The notes: generated by a model from the sequence alone, not told the origin. Positions 1 through 10,118 are shown, numbered from the stretch's first letter. The stretch: DNA of 64,000 nucleotides from Dermatophagoides farinae (GCF_024713945.1 NW_027461518.1:248001-312000); one strand, 5' to 3'. Numbers and translations: made by a program.

Positions 1-835
1 CAAAGAAAAAAACCAATATCTCATTGAAAAGCGCTTTGGATATTGTGCAGCCAATTTAGCCATCACAATGTGTCGTCTAGCCCTGTCTATTAACCCTGGC
101 TTTTTAAAATATGAACAGGTTCATTACATCATAGATTACGCCACTCCTTTACTAAAACTAGAACGAACTGAGGCGATAACATATGCATTAGTATGCTTAA
201 CTAATTTGGCCACTTTGAACGACGCGATAGCGGAAAAAATAGTAAACAAAACACTTGAGACCATTCTGGCAGCATACGAGTTTTTTGAGGACGAAAAACT
301 CATTCTCTACAACTTAGAACTTATGTGTAATCTTGCTCGCTACGGATACTTCGCGCAAGCGCTGTATAAAATAATTAAACATAACGATTTCAGATACTTT
401 TTTTTAATTCCTTTGGGCTTTTCAGACCAAAAAGTTCAAACAACAGCCGCCGTCTTATATAAACGCATCGCGCAAAATTCCGATATCATAGACTACTTGA
501 TAATGACAAAATATGAAGAGCTACCATTGGTAATTCATCTCATCAGCAATTTGAATACACTGATCGCCAATTCTAACACTTCTGCAGCGATATCAATGGC
601 TAATTTTGTCGTCAGCTTCATTATTTATACGATCCGTCAAAACGCGTACGAACACTTGCAACAAATCGTTCTAGCTATGTCACTCATTTTGTCATTAAAA
701 AATCCCAGCGTAAACAACACGTTCGCCAATCAGCTCAAAGTAAACAACTGTTCCAACACTTTGCTAAACTTTATTAAGACCATGCATATACCAAACGAAC
801 ACATTAAGATATGGATAGAAACATTTACAGAATGA
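1..835 (+). CDS. UCS/armadillo-repeat protein, C-terminal part (UNC-45-like)
   Basis: The reading frame is already open at base 2, so the 5' end lies outside the window. The visible 278 or so residues are all helical, in armadillo-like repeats. One block reads as a leucine-rich helix with ALVCLTNLATLND, followed by an acidic stretch (FFEDEKL) and then LELMCNLA. This order resembles the UCS myosin-chaperone domain of UNC-45/She4 proteins, which help fold myosin motors in the cytosol. That assignment is from pattern only, and another armadillo protein (importin- or HEAT-like) is possible. No membrane segment or signal is visible. The gene ends in TGA at 833-835, 285 bp before FCF1 on the same strand. 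Confidence 0.45.
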   Translation, partial: KEKNQYLIEKRFGYCAANLAITMCRLALSINPGFLKYEQVHYIIDYATPLLKLERTEAITYALVCLTNLATLNDAIAEKIVNKTLETILAAYEFFEDEKLILYNLELMCNLARYGYFAQALYKIIKHNDFRYFFLIPLGFSDQKVQTTAAVLYKRIAQNSDIIDYLIMTKYEELPLVIHLISNLNTLIANSNTSAAISMANFVVSFIIYTIRQNAYEHLQQIVLAMSLILSLKNPSVNNTFANQLKVNNCSNTLLNFIKTMHIPNEHIKIWIETFTE

Positions 836-1120
836 TAACTACGAAAATGTCTGAACTTGGATTGGACCCATATTCGATGGCTTACGAAAAGAGACACCAT
901 AAATTCATTTTTTTCTATTGGATTCGTTTTGAAGATATTAAGAATGGCACACAATATCTCTTCGATACAATCCGAACAAATTGAAGAGTTTCTCCCGATG
1001 CTTACTAATTCTCAAAAATAAAAATTAAAAGAAAAAAAAAATGGCCGTTTGGACAAATAAATTCAGAGTATTTCGAATTTAGCGGATTTTTACTTTCTGC
1101 TTTCAATTCGTTAAACATGC

Positions 1121-1717
1121 ATGGGTAGAATCAAACGAGTTCGTAAAATTCAAAAAATACTTAAAAAAACTGATGCCAGAGTAAGCGATAATCCTAGTAA
1201 TTTTGTTGGGCAAAATGTTCCGGTAAAAAAACTAACAAAAGAGGAACAACAAAAGAAAGACGGTGTTGTGTACACTGAAGAAACACCTGCTTGTTTGTTT
1301 TTCAACGCAAACTTGAACCTAGGACCTCCTTACCATGTTTTGCTCGATACCAACTTCATTAATTTTACCATTCAAAATAAAATTGATCTTTTTCGCGGAC
1401 TTGTTGACTGCTTTTTGGCGAAATGTGTACCCACAATCTCTGACTGTGTCGTGGGCGAGCTTGAAAAGATGGGCCACCGTTATCGAATGGCTCTGCGTAT
1501 TGCAAAAGATCCTCGTATAAAACGCTTGACTTGTGATCATAAAGGCACGTATGCAGATGACTGCATCGTCCAAAGAGTTACGCAACATCGCTGTTACATA
1601 GTTGCAACAAATGATAAAGAGCTTAAACAACGAATCAGAAAAATTCCAGGTGTACCTTTAGTATCGATTCAAAATCGTCAATACAAACTTGAACGTTTGC
1701 CCGATGTAGCTTTATAA
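1121..1717 (+). CDS. FCF1: rRNA-processing PIN-domain endonuclease FCF1/Utp24
   Basis: The 198-residue protein matches the FCF1 family nearly end to end in length and motif order. FCF1 is the small-subunit processome nuclease that cuts pre-rRNA at the 5' end of 18S (site A1) and in ITS1 (site A2) in the nucleolus. The basic N terminus is followed by CLFF at about 58-61. The PIN domain has the expected acidic residues: Asp76 in LLDTNFI, Glu113 in GELEKMG, Asp146/147 in TYADDC and Asp165 in ATNDKEL. The RIRKIPGVP signature follows. No intron is needed. The next gene, HSP10, starts 79 bp downstream on the same strand. Together with EMG1 and SSF1 it makes three ribosome-assembly factors in this window. 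Confidence 0.97.
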   Translation: MGRIKRVRKIQKILKKTDARVSDNPSNFVGQNVPVKKLTKEEQQKKDGVVYTEETPACLFFNANLNLGPPYHVLLDTNFINFTIQNKIDLFRGLVDCFLAKCVPTISDCVVGELEKMGHRYRMALRIAKDPRIKRLTCDHKGTYADDCIVQRVTQHRCYIVATNDKELKQRIRKIPGVPLVSIQNRQYKLERLPDVAL

Positions 1718-1796
1718 AAATTTTAGAAATATCAAATTTATATTTTATTTTTATTTGTTTGGCGTAGTCTCTGCTTATCACGACACACAGTGAACG

Positions 1797-2093
1797 ATGA
1801 GTTTGCAGTCTTTCAAGCCAATGCACAACTATCTTTTAGTTAAGCCGTTAAATGTTAAGAAATCGTTATTTCTGATTAACGACAGTGATGACTCAGAACG
1901 CTTCCAGCTAGCTGAAGTAAGTAAAATCGAAAAATTACTTTAGGTTGTCAAAACTTCTCACCAGATTACCGATATAAAACCCGGCAATAAGGTTTTAGTT
2001 CCTACTGAGGACTTGAAATTATTTATAAAGTTTGAAAAAAACGAGAAAAGTGTACTATTATCCTACAACGACATTCTAGGCAAATTCGATTAA
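1797..2093 (+). CDS. HSP10: Mitochondrial-type 10 kDa chaperonin (HSP10/Cpn10), two exons
   Basis: Neither exon is long enough to stand out alone. Exon 1 is 1797-1916 (40 codons). A 27-nt GTAAGT...TTTAG intron sits at 1917-1943. Exon 2 is 1944-2093 (49 codons and TAA). The junction is phase 0, and the product is 89 residues. It opens like a co-chaperonin (FKPMHNYLLVKPL), has a hydrophobic tripeptide LFL where GroES carries its mobile-loop contact, then GNKVLVPTED, and ends NDILGKFD, matching the family's terminal DILGK. Cpn10 caps the Cpn60 ring during protein folding in mitochondria. No cleavable targeting sequence is evident, as is usual for HSP10. The gene lies between FCF1 and ArgRS, all on the plus strand. 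Confidence 0.88.
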
Positions 2094-2212
2094 CGAGTAG
2101 GCTAGTTCAACATTTAAAAAAAGAACAGTCGAATTTTTGTTTCTGTTTTTTTGTGTATTTCTTTCGGCAAAATATATGTTCATTCTTTTTTCATAGAAAT
2201 AAAAAATTATTT

Positions 2213-4006
2213 ATGGAAAACTACAACCAGCGCTTTTGCAAGATCGACAAATCAAATATCCCGTTACGCGACAAGTTAAAGCTCTTGTTTGTAGAAGCTA
2301 TACACCGTGCTTTTCCTAAAACCATAAATGAGAAAATAAATGTTATTTTAAATCGAGTAAAAAGTGGCCCTTTCGACTACCAGTGCTCAAACGCGCTGAA
2401 CACGCCAAAACAATTCCCCAAAGATGTTTTTGACACTTTGGGTTCGATGGAAATCGCGCAAAAAATAGCGGATAACTTTCATAGTGATTCGGTTGAATCA
2501 GTGACTGTTCAAAAACCCGGTTTCATCTGCGTAACATTTTCTAACTTGTATTTAATTAATGAGCTAAAAGAAAATATTATTAAACCAAAGTTGATAGAGT
2601 GTAAAACCAACAGTATTTGCAACGTACTTGTAGATTTCAGTTCTCCCAATATTGCAAAAGAAATGCACGTTGGACATCTCAGGTCTACTATTCACGGAGA
2701 ATCCATCAGCCGAATGTTGGAATATATCGGATTATCTGTAAAACGTATCAACCACATAGGTGACTGGGGAACACAGTTTGGAATCTTAATCGAATATATC
2801 ATTCAAAACAAAGTTGACATTTATTCGAATAACCTGACTTTGTCAGCGTTAAACTCTTTGTATCAGTCTTCTCGCGCTCTATTTGATTCGAACGACGAGT
2901 TCAAGACAAAAGCTCGTAACAGAGTCGTGTTGCTGCAGCAAAAAGAAAAAGAAAGCCATACAATCTGGAAAAGACTGGTTGAATTATCCGAAATTGAATT
3001 CAAAAAAATTTACGAAAGGTTAGATATAAAACTTGAAACCTATGGAGAAAGTTTCTACCACGACATGATCGCAGACGACATTGAACGATGTAAGAAGCTG
3101 GGCATAGTAAAAATCGTTGACAACGCTACTTGTTTATTCGTAGACGACTACAAGAAATTCAAGCTTAGCGAAGTTCCGCTTATGTTGCAGAAAAGCAATG
3201 GAAGCTACGGTTACGACTCGACCGACGTTTCAACTATTTTATACAGAATAAAAAAACTGAAATGCAACTGTCTGATTTACATTACCGACATTGGTCAAAA
3301 AGACCACTTTTTACGATTGTTTCAAGCTACTAAAAAACTAGGAATCGAAAACGTCGATTTGTGGCATCTTGGTTTAGGACTGATTTGTGGCGCAGATGGA
3401 AAGAAATTCAAAACTCGCAGTGGAGAAACCGTCCGTTTGATTGACTTACTAGACGAGTCTGTAAGCAGATCCAAAGAAATTCTCAAAGTCAGACGTTCCG
3501 ACTTTACTCCAGAAGAACTAGAAACTGCAGCAACTTCAATAGGTCATTCTTCCGTTAAGTATTTCGATCTCAATCAGATTTGTTCCAACAATTACAACTT
3601 TGATTATGAGCGGATGCTCGATCCAAAAGGAAACACAGCTGTTTACATTTTATACACCTACGCAAGAATGAACGCTTTGTTAAAGAAATTAAATATGAAA
3701 CGAGAAAATTGTGAAGTTAACTTAAGTTTGAATGACATTGAACTGCAAAGCGTCTATGAACGAAAGCTCGTAGTTCATCTACTAAGATTTTCAGAATATT
3801 TAGATGAAATATTAGAAATTCTCAGCATGCACAAGCTCTGTGACTATTTATATGACTTGTGTAATCTGTACTCTTTGTTTTACGAAAACTGCAGAGTCGT
3901 AGGTTGTGATCAACAAAATTCTCGTACGATTATCACTGTTGGTTGCATGAAACTAGTCGAAACTATATGCAGCATTCTAGGCTTAAAATTACTAGAGTCT
4001 ATTTAG
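2213..4006 (+). CDS. Arginyl-tRNA synthetase (class I)
   Basis: The protein is 597 residues from the first in-frame ATG at 2213. It has the ArgRS N-terminal Add1-like region and then the class I signature HVGH at 152-155, inside PNIAKEMHVGHLRSTIHGES. NHIGDWGTQFG follows. The second class I loop is KKFKTRSGETVR, the usual ArgRS replacement for KMSKS. It ends with an anticodon-binding helical domain. It charges tRNA-Arg with arginine. The frame stays open upstream from 2093 without any ATG and encodes a basic, hydrophobic stretch, so a non-AUG organelle-targeted form is conceivable. The stop TAG (4004-4006) overlaps the stop codon of the convergent gene. Confidence 0.95.
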   Translation: MENYNQRFCKIDKSNIPLRDKLKLLFVEAIHRAFPKTINEKINVILNRVKSGPFDYQCSNALNTPKQFPKDVFDTLGSMEIAQKIADNFHSDSVESVTVQKPGFICVTFSNLYLINELKENIIKPKLIECKTNSICNVLVDFSSPNIAKEMHVGHLRSTIHGESISRMLEYIGLSVKRINHIGDWGTQFGILIEYIIQNKVDIYSNNLTLSALNSLYQSSRALFDSNDEFKTKARNRVVLLQQKEKESHTIWKRLVELSEIEFKKIYERLDIKLETYGESFYHDMIADDIERCKKLGIVKIVDNATCLFVDDYKKFKLSEVPLMLQKSNGSYGYDSTDVSTILYRIKKLKCNCLIYITDIGQKDHFLRLFQATKKLGIENVDLWHLGLGLICGADGKKFKTRSGETVRLIDLLDESVSRSKEILKVRRSDFTPEELETAATSIGHSSVKYFDLNQICSNNYNFDYERMLDPKGNTAVYILYTYARMNALLKKLNMKRENCEVNLSLNDIELQSVYERKLVVHLLRFSEYLDEILEILSMHKLCDYLYDLCNLYSLFYENCRVVGCDQQNSRTIITVGCMKLVETICSILGLKLLESI

Positions 4007-5805
4007 TTTGATGTGCTTTCAGTAATAGACGCGGCTATATTTTTTCTACGAAACTGTTTGATGAAATCCGAGCTATATTTTAAAAAAGCTTTGCAAGAAT
4101 CCTCATGTTTAATAGCTCTTGTTACGCTAAATTGTTTAACCTATGCCTAGATATATTCTTCCGGTACGTTTTCTGGAACTCTTGGCTGAACAGGTGATTT
4201 TTTTGCATATTGCTGTACTGGGTCAACCTTTTTGTTAGCATAATTGGGTTTTAAAAACTGGCTTTCCCGATGCATGTTGTGGTAAATTTCATTATTGGAA
4301 TATTTGTAAGTGTAATCATTGCAACCATATCCACCAAAGTTATTTACATTATAATGCTCAAACTCAGGCAGTCTGTTTGCAGACTGCGCGTATGGATAGT
4401 AGTACTCATTACTCATTCCACTTGCATAGTTAGGCACTTGAATATTTTCTAGCGATATTTGGTTGTAAAATCCAGACTGGTAGCCTTTCTTAAACATATT
4501 TATTTCCTTTTGCAAATATGAGTCACCTAATATCTCGCCGCAGCCTGCAATTTGCACTAACTCGGAACCGGATTTCATTAATACCTCTGATAGAATTTTA
4601 CATTTGGTCACACTGTTTTTTACTATGTCTTTAATTCGGACTGTGGAAAAATTTAATTTGTCAAAAAGCCGAAGCTTTTTAAGCAACTTATCTTCTTTCA
4701 CTCCTATGGCCGCCTCATTAGTGGATACTTCTTCAACTTCCTCAGTTTTTTTTATATCAGTTAATCCTTTTGCCAAATTTTCAAGAATTACTTCATCTGC
4801 TAATTTATCAACTTTAGCTTTGTTTAATTTTGAACCCCGAGTGCGCTTGTAAAAATTAACCTTTTCGTTACACGGTACCAAAGGGCGTATATCCCACGGT
4901 TTTTCGCCCAGCGTTCGAAACAAGTATTTAGATCCTACCATGTCGCTCAAAGAAGGAACAGGCTGCAACAACTCGTTCGGGAGTTTATGATTAAATATCT
5001 TATCGGTGAAAAGCTTAATTTCGTCAATTAAGTTAAATTTATTTTCGATCTCAGAACTGAGATTTTTTATTACCTCAGAGTGGTGAACTTTTTCATGTTG
5101 TTTTAAATCCGAAGCTAGTTGAGGCGTTATTTCAGAAATCTTCGCGAGTTTTATATTCAATTCCTTCAGATTATTTGTAATAGTGTCTGCTACGTGGTTT
5201 TTCAATTCTAAGTACTCGTCTTTTAAGTCGTTTAATAGCGTTGTTATTTTATCTAGCATCATGTTATAATGAACCAACAATTGCTCATAATCATTAATTA
5301 TGCTGTTTATTGGACCTGAATCTTTGACGGAATACGAAGCAAGTTTCATTCCGCGTTTTAATTCGTTCACAGCTAAGTACGCGCAATTCCAGTATACATT
5401 CGCCTGGTACACACGCATTTGCCGCGATTCTAAAATTTTCATTAGTATGTTTACAGTGATTGCGTAATATTCAAACCAGTAAATCAAATAAGTTAAATCA
5501 GACATCAGTGTTAAAGCGTTATATAGATTTTCATCGTCACTGTGTTCTTGAAATTTAGCCACGAGTTCAGGAGCGAAAAATTTATACGAAAGAAAGCAAC
5601 TCTGCAACGAATTTCTGTCGCCGCATCGTTTCACAACGATATATAGATATTTGTTGAGATTTGTTTGGTCAGCGTGTGTATTTTTTTCTTTTTCAATCTC
5701 CTCTTCATTTTCAGCGTCCAAAGACACATTCAATCGTTCCGCTTCTTCCCATTTTTCATTGCATTTTTCAATGACTTTATTAATAACTCCACTTGAATTA
5801 TCCAT
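4003..5805 (-). CDS. Coiled-coil protein of unknown function, two exons
   Basis: Not recognised. Exon 1 runs 5805-4168. A 27-nt intron at 4141-4167 (donor GTACCG, acceptor ATAG on the minus strand, phase 0) joins to a 45-residue exon ending in TAA at 4005-4003, giving 591 residues. Without splicing the protein would end PEEYI. With splicing it gains a lysine- and arginine-rich tail including SCKAFLKYSSDFIKQF. The N-terminal third is acidic and helical, the middle is predicted coiled coil (about 170-290), and a Tyr/Asn-rich low-complexity stretch lies near 450-520. There is no signal peptide or membrane segment. The stop codon shares bases with that of the ArgRS gene. Confidence 0.75.
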
Positions 5806-6049
5806 ACTTTAATTTAGGTGCATCGTTATTTCGCACCAACTCAAATCTGACCAAATATCGACAAAAAAAAACCGCCAAGCGTAATTTTTTCTATAATAAT
5901 TCTATTTGTACGATGTTAAAACTAATAATCGGTATGGATTTACTTTTTAAACTTGAAAAAAACTTTTTTTGTAATCTGCGTGTTTTTGATCAACCGCTTT
6001 ACTTACAAACGCGCAAGTTAAATACACTTTAACGTTAAAATAATATATA

Positions 6050-7335
6050 TTATAACATAAGCGGAAAAGGATTGTTTCTACTTAGTATTAATTTGTTTTG
6101 CTCTAAACTTATATAACCTCGAATGTGGCCAGTGCTAATTAGATATATTAAATATTCGATCGTTTCGAATTCGTCTAATTTGTTTTCGTTGGAAAAATTG
6201 AGTGCTTTATGTATAATTGACAAATCCCAAAACACTTGGTTTGGAGATTCAGCACTAAGAATGCTTATCGTAGCTTTACACACCTTTTGAATCACCACAG
6301 TCCTTAGTTTCAAAATGCATTCTATAGTTCCATCTAAAAAATATAAATTGGCGTTTTTCTTCAAAGTTGCTTCGAATAAAGCTAGTTTTCCATTTAATAC
6401 AGCGTCAACGACGTCTTTATAATGTAGAAGGTTATGGTTTTCTAAATATTTACGTTTCAGATAATAGCCTTTGTAAAGTTTAATCACAAACAGCTTGATT
6501 AAAATGTCTCGCAGCAACGAACTATTTCTTGGCGTGCACAGAGTTAACGCTTTGTGATATTCAATCAACGCGGCGTCGTACTGATCGTCGTTCATCAATT
6601 TGCATCCTGTCAAATAAACGAAGGTCGCTGCCACGTTTCTGTACAAAACAGACGAGTATATTTCAACTGAAGAAATCTGAGACAGCAAACTATTAGCCAT
6701 GTTTGTGCTTTCGGAATACAAAGCCAAACGTATACTTATGGACAGCAACGTTATGTAGACATTGAAATAACTATTGTCCAACTCTGGATTGCGGAACCTG
6801 CCGACGTGTCTTCGCAAACCGTTCAAGAGCTTTTGGAAAAACTGGCTCCGAGGCTCTTTGTCGTCGATACACGCTCGTATACATTCTATGACAAACTCTG
6901 ACATTTTGTTAAATACGGGGCAAAAATAACATTTCACTTGCGACTGTGCCATCGATATTGCCAGTAAATCACATAACTGGACTGTTTTATCCGTTATATC
7001 GGTCAGCAATTCGTATGACTTTGCGTTTCTCAGGTTTTGTAAATTCGTCAAGAGATAATAATCAAATAGAATCAAAATAAAACATTTTACCGCCTCTTGG
7101 ACATGTTGATCCTTCACTAAGCTCACAGCTTTTTGAATATCAAGTGCTTTTAAGTCCTTTAGTTGCTGCCATTGGAACGGAGAATTTTTACTGGATCCGT
7201 CAAAATCAATTATTCGTCTAGTATTAAACAACCAGTCAATATACGCCGCTAAAAATTAATTAGTTTGTCCAACTTACGGCTCTCTAATTCTATTGCCCGA
7301 TTTAAATGTGAAATCCAAGCTTCCAATCCTTTCAT
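6050..7335 (-). CDS. PCI-domain protein of the PCID2/Thp1/CSN12 family
   Basis: Two exons: 7335-7278 (ATG, 19 codons plus one base) and 7248-6050, joined over a 29-nt GTAAGT...TTTAG intron (7249-7277). The product is 418 residues. The helical repeats end in a winged-helix PCI module whose last segment, YLIYLISTGHIRGYISLEQ then NNPFP, matches the PCID2 ending (a Gly-Tyr-Ile-Ser strand followed by K-x-NPFP). Family members are the Thp1/PCID2 subunit of the TREX-2 mRNA-export complex at the nuclear pore, and the related CSN12. I cannot separate those two by eye, but the NPFP ending favours PCID2. Confidence 0.82.
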
Positions 7336-7458
7336 AAATAAATTTACATCACTAGATGCCTTACGTTTCCTACTCTAGCTTTTCGATGAACTGTTATGTT
7401 AGAGAACAAGAAAAATTAGGATTCACACAACAACAGGCTGACTAACTTTTCACGTTTA

Positions 7459-8415
7459 TTACTTCGACAATTTCTTTAATTTATTTACCGAATTTATTCT
7501 ATTTTTGCTGTTTTTTCGCGATTTACGCACTGACTGAGAAAACCGCACCACAATCTGCCTATTGTCTATAATTGCATTTTGCAGTTGTTCAAATGCATAT
7601 TCACAATCTTTCTTTGAAACATATTTAATGAATGCATATTGTAAACTTTCGTTTGTTTCAGGATCTTTGATAAGGTTAACATACTCGACTTCTCCATATT
7701 TAGAAAAAATCAATTGTAAATCTTCTGTCTCTGTCACAGGATTTAAGCGACAAACAAACAGTGTTCTGTCGTCAGGTGTTTCATTGCCCGGCTGAATATC
7801 TTTAAGCTTAGTTAGCAAGTTTATTCGCGATTTCGATTGTACCTCTTCCAATTTTTCGAGTAATCGAATGTTCCCTTTTTTGCTCTGGTCACTCATCACT
7901 TCTGCAGAGACTATTTTCACCTCTTTCAGCGGAACAAAATCTGCGTTTGTTTTTATAGAATTGAACGCATCGAGAGTTTTTTTGCTCGAAATACATTCGC
8001 CAAAAACAACGTGATGAGCATCCAGATTTGTAAGATCCTCATTAGTCAAAGTTATCAAAAAATTTGTTTTAGTTTTGTTTTCACTCGTACCACCCGTTGA
8101 CAGTAATCCCATCTTGTCGTGTTTATAGACCGAAGCAGGCTTTTCGTCTGACGACGAGGCACCTTGTAAATATTTTATGATTGTTTCCTCGTCAAACAGC
8201 TTTTTGTCTTTAAAGACTGAATTATGTGATAAAGCACTGCTTGAATTATGATCTCCTAATTCAGCTATGTAGTCTTTTTTTACAAAAACGAAACTACTGC
8301 CCGTATAATACCCGCTTTTGATAAGTTCCAAAAAATTTTTCGAAATTTCGGGACAAGCGACGTCAAACAGGCGAACATATAAACGTCCTAGTGACGTAGT
8401 TAATAGCACAATCAT
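7459..8415 (-). CDS. PPIL4: Cyclophilin-RRM protein, PPIL4 family
   Basis: A 318-residue protein with a cyclophilin-type peptidyl-prolyl isomerase domain at about 1-170 (starting MIVLLTTSLGRLYVRLF, with HHVVFGECISS) and one RNA-recognition motif at about 215-290. RNP2 reads TLFVCRLNP and RNP1 reads QYAFIKYV. A basic, serine-rich tail follows. This order is specific to PPIL4, a nuclear spliceosome-associated cyclophilin. Around residues 44-110 the domain departs from the usual FHRVIP.FMIQ motif (FVFVKKDYIAELGD), which is normal for PPIL4-type domains and suggests weak or no isomerase activity. The start ATG at 8415 is only 5 bases from the end of an open frame that follows the upstream gene. 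Confidence 0.92.
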   Translation of the reverse strand: MIVLLTTSLGRLYVRLFDVACPEISKNFLELIKSGYYTGSSFVFVKKDYIAELGDHNSSSALSHNSVFKDKKLFDEETIIKYLQGASSSDEKPASVYKHDKMGLLSTGGTSENKTKTNFLITLTNEDLTNLDAHHVVFGECISSKKTLDAFNSIKTNADFVPLKEVKIVSAEVMSDQSKKGNIRLLEKLEEVQSKSRINLLTKLKDIQPGNETPDDRTLFVCRLNPVTETEDLQLIFSKYGEVEYVNLIKDPETNESLQYAFIKYVSKKDCEYAFEQLQNAIIDNRQIVVRFSQSVRKSRKNSKNRINSVNKLKKLSK

Positions 8416-8554
8416 TTGACTATTTATTTACTAATAAAATACCAGCTATATTATTATTATAAATTATGCAATTTTCAAATTCTAGCTTCTCCAATTGTGC
8501 TAAAGCACGGCAACTAAAACTTGCGTCATAAAACTTATTTATCAACATAAGAAT

Positions 8555-9235
8555 CTACAAATCAGTCATATAAAGCGGTAATATTAACTTACTGAGTCTA
8601 GAACTAAGACGTTTAATCTTATTTGTTACATATTCTTGGTCAACTAAGTCAAATATATTATTTTTTTTACCGGTATTGGGTTGACTTTGAAAATTACAAT
8701 TTTCATCCGTCAACTTACATTCATATTGGTCTGGTAAATTTTTAACTAACTTTTTCTCGCCAAAAGACCCTTTGTTAGCTGACGTGTAAGTAGCTTTAGA
8801 ACATGGCTGAAATGATAAACTATTTCGTTGCTCAGACGTGTTACTGTTCACGCTCGGTCGTTTGGAATGAATAATATTTATTTCGTTTCTATTGATAAAA
8901 TGCTCTTGAGAAACCGATTCGGATCTGAAAATAGATTTTTTCGGACTCTCGTTACACGTGCATTGGCTAAGCTTTAGTTTTAGTTTCGCACATTCCAGTT
9001 CCAGCTCTTGAACTTTTCTATTGTAGTATCGCTTTTCCTTTATTAGTTGCTTTTCAAACTCTATCAATGCCATCGCTTCCGACTCTAGTTCTAAACTTAT
9101 TTGATCTAGCAATTCATCTCGCTGCTCAACGGTATATTCGCGCTTGAGTAATTCAGATTTTTCATGTTCCAAAATAAGCTCTTGCTCTGCTCTCCATTTT
9201 ATCCATTCTTCTTGCTCCGTCGTCAACTCATCCAT
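8555..9235 (-). CDS. Coiled-coil protein, unknown; 3' end uncertain
   Basis: Not recognised. Residues 1-95 are a continuous charged coiled coil (Glu/Lys/Leu-rich, few prolines). A Ser/Asn-rich linker follows, then a short basic C-terminal helix. There is no membrane segment. A GTAAGT donor lies 35 bases before the stop (first G at about 8592). Splicing to the TAG at 8555 would remove 38 nt and replace the tail with a hexapeptide ending at 8535. The same frame is open for a further 44 codons beyond the TAG, to 8420. The annotated end is therefore provisional. The gene is divergent from the PIP-box protein at 9328, across 92 bp. Confidence 0.65.
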   Translation of the reverse strand: MDELTTEQEEWIKWRAEQELILEHEKSELLKREYTVEQRDELLDQISLELESEAMALIEFEKQLIKEKRYYNRKVQELELECAKLKLKLSQCTCNESPKKSIFRSESVSQEHFINRNEINIIHSKRPSVNSNTSEQRNSLSFQPCSKATYTSANKGSFGEKKLVKNLPDQYECKLTDENCNFQSQPNTGKKNNIFDLVDQEYVTNKIKRLSSRLSKLILPLYMTDL

Positions 9236-9327
9236 TCAACTCTCATATTTTTAATTCGCGCTTAGCGATAAAAAGAAAATTTATTTCATATTCAAAAGTA
9301 CCCACTTTTATAATTTACGAAAAACGA
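9236..9327. promoter_or_regulatory. Short divergent promoter region
   Basis: Ninety-two AT-rich bases separate the ATG of the minus-strand coiled-coil gene from the ATG of the plus-strand PIP-box protein. Both promoters must fit here or overlap the coding regions. No canonical TATA box can be singled out, because the whole stretch is A/T-rich. Confidence 0.4.
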
Positions 9328-10011
9328 ATGAATAATAAAAAAGATGATAATGTTATCAAGAAACGTGTGAAACGAGCACCGACAAAAAATAGCTCGAATT
9401 TTATTGACTCTTCGAACGAAACTAAAACGCATAAAAAAACACCCATTTTGACTGACTTTTTTAAAAAATCAGAAACCCAATCTTCTTTAGATAACGTAGA
9501 AAATGATGCAAGAGAAGTCGAAAAAGCTGAAAACAATGATCGAAACGTTCTTAACCTAGACAATATTGAAGAAAAAGAAGTATTTTTTAATAACGAAGAT
9601 TCCGATGCCGAATTTGAGAATGATCTTACTCAAGACCTTGCTGAAATAAGTATAGACGTAGAAAATAATGTCCAAGATGACAAAAAAACCGAAACGGATC
9701 AGCAAGCTTACAAACTTCTGATCAAGCCGTACAGGCTACAACGTATTTATTGTGACACTTTCAACCCCAATATATTACAACTTTCAACTGCTCAAACGCT
9801 TTCGTGCATCGTTAGTGATCTTATGAACGAATTTATAAATTCATTTATTAGTTCTCTTATCGAAACGTCTCAGTACAATATTAGATTTGGACAGGGGAAA
9901 ACGCTCAATATAAGAGAGCAAGATTTAAATGACTTCATTGCAAATATAACGCAGCACCCTTTTAATATACTTCCTAAATTGCTAACACTGTCAGAAAATC
10001 AATCGCAATAA
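9328..10011 (+). CDS. Acidic nuclear protein with PIP-box-like motif and possible histone-fold tail
   Basis: Not identified. The 227-residue protein has a basic N terminus with KKRVKR (possible nuclear signal). TPILTDFFKK at about 38-47 resembles a PCNA-interacting motif (hydrophobic, two residues, two aromatics) but lacks the usual leading Gln. An acidic middle follows at about 50-130. The last 85 residues are helical, with the spacing of a histone fold: a long central helix around TLSCIVSDLMNEFINSFISS, then TLNIREQDLNDFI, reminiscent of the 'T-L-x-x-x-D-L' after the second histone-fold loop. A replication- or chromatin-associated subunit is a reasonable guess, no more. Confidence 0.6.
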   Translation: MNNKKDDNVIKKRVKRAPTKNSSNFIDSSNETKTHKKTPILTDFFKKSETQSSLDNVENDAREVEKAENNDRNVLNLDNIEEKEVFFNNEDSDAEFENDLTQDLAEISIDVENNVQDDKKTETDQQAYKLLIKPYRLQRIYCDTFNPNILQLSTAQTLSCIVSDLMNEFINSFISSLIETSQYNIRFGQGKTLNIREQDLNDFIANITQHPFNILPKLLTLSENQSQ

Positions 10012-10118
10012 TTATAGCTAATAAATATTTCGACTGACCTATTTAAAAACTAATTTTCTTGATTTTTCATTAATAGGTTACTAATGTTCTTTTTTCATTC
10101 CAGATCAGAGAAATAAAA

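Noticed and set aside
811-984. A 57-codon plus-strand frame overlapping the end of the first gene (MDRNIYRMITTKMSELGLDP...)
   Set aside because: No donor-acceptor pair links it in phase to the upstream frame, and no family is recognised. It was left out as probable chance, although its composition is not typical of noise.
5914-6030. A 38-codon plus-strand ATG frame between the coiled-coil gene and PCID2
   Set aside because: The composition (Leu/Phe/Lys-rich) is expected of random AT-rich DNA, and no homology is recognised.
10012-10118. Search for a signal-peptide exon directly upstream of the EGF gene
   Set aside because: The only ATG (10084) reads into a stop after ten codons, and a 27-nt GTTACT...CCAG candidate intron has no ATG-led exon before it.
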